Below, piece after piece: positions 19,139 through 21,619 of a stretch of DNA of 21,619 nucleotides (its first letter is position 1; every line of letters begins with the position of its first letter). Source of the DNA: Saccoglossus kowalevskii (Eukaryota; Hemichordata; Enteropneusta; Harrimaniidae). A program made the position numbers and the translations under genes. The stretch spans positions 189,174-210,792 of the forward strand of contig NW_003137331.1 in the NCBI RefSeq assembly GCF_000003605.2. The letters are read 5' to 3'. The notes beneath the pieces are model-generated. The model was given only the letters and a program-made list of their open reading frames with translations, ran no database searches and was not told where the DNA came from.

Positions 19139-19234
19139 TACACATTTATGGACATATATAGAGGTTTTTTAAATGATGTGCACACTAATAAACAATACAA
19201 GTGTCAAGCAAAGCACAGAAAAACATATTTCTAC

Positions 19235-19441
19235 CTTAATGCCCATGGATTCCCCTGCAATGACTTTAACTGTTACACCATTCTTGCTGACTTTTGGGAT
19301 ATCTTTGTCAAGTAGTTCTTGATATTGTGGTTTAGTCATCTTATGTTCCTTACTGAGATTCACCCACAATTGTAATCCATGAGCTATCTCCTCACCATGT
19401 GGCATTTCAGAATGGAGGATTCCTCTGCCGGCAGTCATCCA
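19235..19441 (-). CDS. PIR: Pirin, internal exon (human residues about 92-160)
   Basis: A 69-codon exon in phase 0 at both ends, with acceptor TTTTTTCAG (19444..19442) and donor GTAGAA (19234..19229). It encodes WMTAGRGILHSEMPHGEE, then AHGLQLWVNL, PQYQELLDKDIPK and a final VIAGESMGIK. This aligns without gaps to human pirin from the Trp after GDLQ to the GIK motif. Pirin is a nuclear, cupin-fold iron protein and transcription cofactor that binds NF-kappaB and Bcl3 and has quercetinase activity. Of its four metal ligands, the His and Glu of ILHSEMP (human H101, E103) are here. H56 and H58 would be on an upstream exon at higher coordinates, beyond the window. No coding defect is seen. The open frame that runs on past the donor to 19169 is intron. 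Confidence 0.95.
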
Positions 19442-19999
19442 CTGAAAAAAATAAACAGTAAATCAATTACCAAATACAGTGAAAAACAAAAAGTTGTACC
19501 ATACTTTATCAAACAAGTTATTTCAATCTGAATTGCTGAAATGCTTTGATTTTGACCACAATTTGACCATCTTGATTCAGATAATCAAACGAATGAATAT
19601 GCACATGTCATGTGACATGATGTATGATTTATATGTGAAGCATGATTGGTCAGGACATGCCAGAGATATAGCTCTGGAACTGCATTGGTTAAAATAAAAG
19701 GATCACCAGTTGGGCACTTTTTATCTGACCTGAAGAATGAATGGTCCCATAATGTTCAATGAACGAAACATCCATACATGATCAGAATCAGAATGGCTGA
19801 AATTATTGATTTTGATGAATTCAAAATGGTCGTCATTTGGCCATCTTGAAGTAAATTGTCAATTGAATGATTTTATGAATCTGATATGAAAAAACAAAAT
19901 GATGTGCATCAAGGCCCTATATATAATGTCCTATGTATGTACTAAATTTGAACAAAATCTGTCCATTACGGCAACCGAGGTGGCTCACAACATGGCATT
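19442..19999 (-). other. Pirin intron segment with a diverged repeat pair
   Basis: This lies upstream of the pirin exon in transcript sense. Two stretches, about 19524..19578 and 19783..19850, share the words GCTGAAAT, TTGATTTTGA and TTTG(A/G)CCATCTTGA in the same order, so they look like old copies of one repeat. A small hairpin, CCAGAG and CTCTGG, lies at 19660..19677. No exon is seen. Confidence 0.55.
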
Positions 20000-20520
20000 T
20001 TATAAAACCATTTTTACAATTCATTTTTATTTTATAATTCCTTTTTAATAACTATTTTTGGTTCTGAAATCGATTTTTAAAACCCACTTTCGGTTCTGAC
20101 ATCGAGTTTTAAAACCCACTTTTGTTTCCGATATCTGTTTTCATTTAAAAAAACAATTGTTTAAATCCATTTTTGTTTTTAAAATCCATTTTTGTTTTCA
20201 AAATCCATTTTCATTTTTAAAATCCATTTTTTTTTAAAATCCATTTTCATTTTTAAAATCTATTTTTTTTTAAATTTTGTTTTTACTAATCTGTTTTTAT
20301 TTTTAAAATCCATTTTCACATTTTTGTTGACATTTGAAATACAGGTATATACGTATTTTTCACTTTGAAGCAAATTTACCATCAGAATTTACATAAAAAT
20401 CGCTGTTGTTTATCGCCTATCTTATTAACTTTAACTGTTTCTAATTGTGTTTACTAAGATTCTCATTTCGATTTGATATTCAATTTGTGTTTTGTATATC
20501 ATTTCAACTTGACCAGATAT

Positions 20521-20740
20521 TTTTTTTTTTCCACCAGTGATGTTTCTTTACGCAAGTTATTTTTCAGGCTATAACTTTAGCCGTGGTCCTGTGGTGATTT
20601 TGGTCCATAAAGGGTTCTTGGCTTCATTCGTCGGCTTACACTTTGGCATCAAATGCATTTGTGTTCAGGCTTGTCCACCGACGAAGCTGCCTTGTTTACC
20701 GACAATACCCTACCCGGCACCAAAACCCCAGCTATAACTT
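20521..20740 (+). repeat. Foldback inner arm, left
   Basis: This arm matches the reverse complement of 20802..21010 through ordered blocks: a poly-T run, CCACCAGTGA, AGTT-TTTTTCAG, CTATAAC, AGGGTTCTT(G/A)GCTTC, GCTGCCTTGT and GCTATAACTT. Identity between blocks is low. The 66-codon frame at 20537..20737 lies in it; it has no recognisable family, and the opposite arm does not keep it open. Confidence 0.7.
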
Positions 20741-20801
20741 ATTTTAATTAACCTTGGGGCTCTTATTTTATTACCTGTAACGTTGATACTCAGATTAGAA
20801 C

Positions 20802-21010
20802 AAGTTATAGCCGTGGGTCTGATGTGTTATCGTACCGAATAAGGTACTGTCGTATACAAGGCAGCACCATCGATGTACCGGAAGCTAAGAACCCTCTATG
20901 GATCCAAAAACGCTGTAGAACCACGACCAAATAGGTTATAGTCTGAAAAAGAACTTACGTAAATAAGCCTTATCATAGAAACGTCACTGGTGGAAATAAA
21001 AAAAAATGAC
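20802..21010 (-). repeat. Foldback inner arm, right
   Basis: Inverted partner of 20521..20740, with a spacer of 61 bases between the arms. Relative to the left arm it has an insertion of about 14 bases between the CCACCAGTGA and ACGTAAGTT blocks. Divergence suggests that the arms are old and not maintained by gene conversion. Confidence 0.7.
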
Positions 21011-21051
21011 AAAATCAGAGTTACCGGTACAATTCCTAGTCTCATGGTATG

Positions 21052-21077
21052 AGGTCAGAGGGCGAGGTCACAGGTCA
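21052..21077 (+). promoter_or_regulatory. Nuclear-receptor-like DR1 element plus half-site
   Basis: AGGTCACAGGTCA at 21065..21077 is a perfect direct repeat of AGGTCA with one-base spacing, the classic site for RXR, HNF4 or PPAR-type dimers. A further AGGTCA half-site lies at 21052..21057. It sits in the pirin upstream region (minus strand gene), between the foldback inner arm and outer repeats, so it may be carried by the repeat. Use in regulation is inference. Confidence 0.35.
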
Positions 21078-21282
21078 AAAAGTGAAAATGAAAATGGATT
21101 TTGAAAATGAAAATGGATTTTAAAAATGAAAATAGAATTTGAAAAAGAAAATGGATTTTAAAAATGAAAACAGATTTTAAAAAACAAAAATGGACTTTGA
21201 AAATGAAAATGAATTTGAAAAATAGGCCAATGGCCTGTTGCTCAACGGCTATTGTACAAAAGATTAGTGCTGTATATGCCAC

Positions 21283-21619
21283 AACTTTTCGCTTAAATTT
21301 GTACTTTTAAATGAAATATTGACAAACAACCACACAAAGTTGTCAATGGAATAATAAACACATGTATGCCTAACACCAAAGCATTGGAAATAGTGGTTAG
21401 TTGAAATTCCATTTTTCACCAAAAATGACAAAAATATTTGCCAAAATTAGAGAATTGAAGATATGGCCATGGGATGAACAAATCTAGTAGATGTCAACAC
21501 AAGGTACATATACACACCAAGTATCAAAGCATTCAGGCTACCGGTTTTGAAGAAGAAGTTGAAAATAGAATTTTTGACCAAAAATGAGCATTTTAAAATA
21601 TTCGCCAAAATCAGGAAAT
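21283..21619. repeat. Dispersed-repeat-like segment with diverged direct copies
   Basis: Two stretches, 21361..21450 and about 21503..21616, share in order CACCAA, TCAAAGCATT or CCAAAGCATT, GTTGAAA, TTTTTGACC or TTTTTCACC, CAAAAATGA, and ATATTTGCCAAAATTAG or ATATTCGCCAAAATCAG. They appear to be old direct copies of one unit of roughly 110 bp, running off the window edge. No coding potential is seen. Confidence 0.6.

Larger units (their letters stand above)
20000..21225. mobile_element. Foldback-like inverted structure with tandem-repeat ends
   Basis: The outer left part (about 20020..20335) is a degenerate tandem repeat of TTTTAAAATCCATTTTCA-like units. The outer right part (21080..21225) is the same unit in reverse complement (GAAAATGGATTTTAAAAA). 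Inside these lie diverged inverted arms, 20521..20740 and 20802..21010. CCACCAGTGA at 20531..20540 faces TCACTGGTGG at 20984..20993; GCTATAACTT at 20731..20740 faces AAGTTATAGC at 20802..20811. Long inverted ends made of short tandem repeats are the hallmark of foldback (FB-type) elements. No transposase is seen and no target duplication could be fixed. The left side carries about 180 bp with no counterpart on the right. Confidence 0.6.

Noticed and set aside
19169-19234. C-terminal extension of the pirin frame past GIK
   Set aside because: A canonical donor (GTAGAA) sits at the end of conservation, and the extra residues are hydrophobic intron translation.
19112-19315. Plus-strand frame over the pirin exon and array end
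   Set aside because: It is antisense to a clearly conserved, correctly spliced pirin exon, and its first part is array sequence.
20537-20737. 66-codon plus-strand frame in the foldback left arm
   Set aside because: There is no family resemblance, and the inverted partner arm does not preserve the frame.
21055-21282. 75-codon minus-strand frame rich in Phe, Lys and Ile
   Set aside because: It is a translation of the GAAAATGGATTTT tandem repeat.

Overview
This is a piece of a eukaryotic nuclear genome: AT-rich, gene-sparse, with GT-AG introns and exons interrupted by long noncoding stretches and decayed transposons. The organism is most likely a marine invertebrate, and a lophotrochozoan such as a bivalve mollusc is my best guess. 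That guess rests on the abundance of TACATGTA-type words, old TA-flanked miniature transposons and a DIRS retroelement; no single marker proves it.

Three exons can be assigned with good support, all on the minus strand. At 5197..5288 and 5888..6214 are two consecutive exons of a CDK14/15-type (PFTAIRE) cyclin-dependent kinase. The first in transcript order is a Ser-rich N-terminal exon, followed by the exon with the ATP-binding glycine loop ([11 protein letters not shown]). The phases match across the 599-base intron. At 19235..19441 is one internal exon of pirin, carrying the second pair of iron ligands (H and E of GILHSEMP). The other exons of both genes were not found and probably lie outside the window or in stretches I could not read. 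Two weaker exon candidates, also on the minus strand, are a Cys-rich terminal exon (1204..1341) and a CpG-rich stretch whose reading frame opens with a signal-peptide-like segment (about 4640..4954).

Mobile DNA dominates the rest. From about 15240 to 18340 is a decayed DIRS-type tyrosine-recombinase retrotransposon on the minus strand: reverse transcriptase, RNase H, then recombinase, all broken by stops and frameshifts. At its 3' side is a nested inverted/direct repeat block. Its 5' side runs into an approximately 40-bp AT-rich tandem array (18378..19138) that opens with a near-perfect palindrome. Two TA-flanked MITEs lie at 11524..11705 and 12079..12282, a RecQ-helicase-like fragment cut at Walker A at 11124..11342, and a tRNA-derived SINE-like segment just beside it. 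At about 20000..21225 is an unusual foldback-like structure: outer short tandem repeats in opposite orientation enclose diverged inner inverted arms.

Remaining stretches (1..1200, 1342..2040, 3001..4640, 6305..9386, 9890..10950, 12283..15239, 19442..20000) show intron-like or intergenic AT-rich DNA with short repeats and no exon I can support. The two recognised host genes are not known to act together; their common strand is only local layout.
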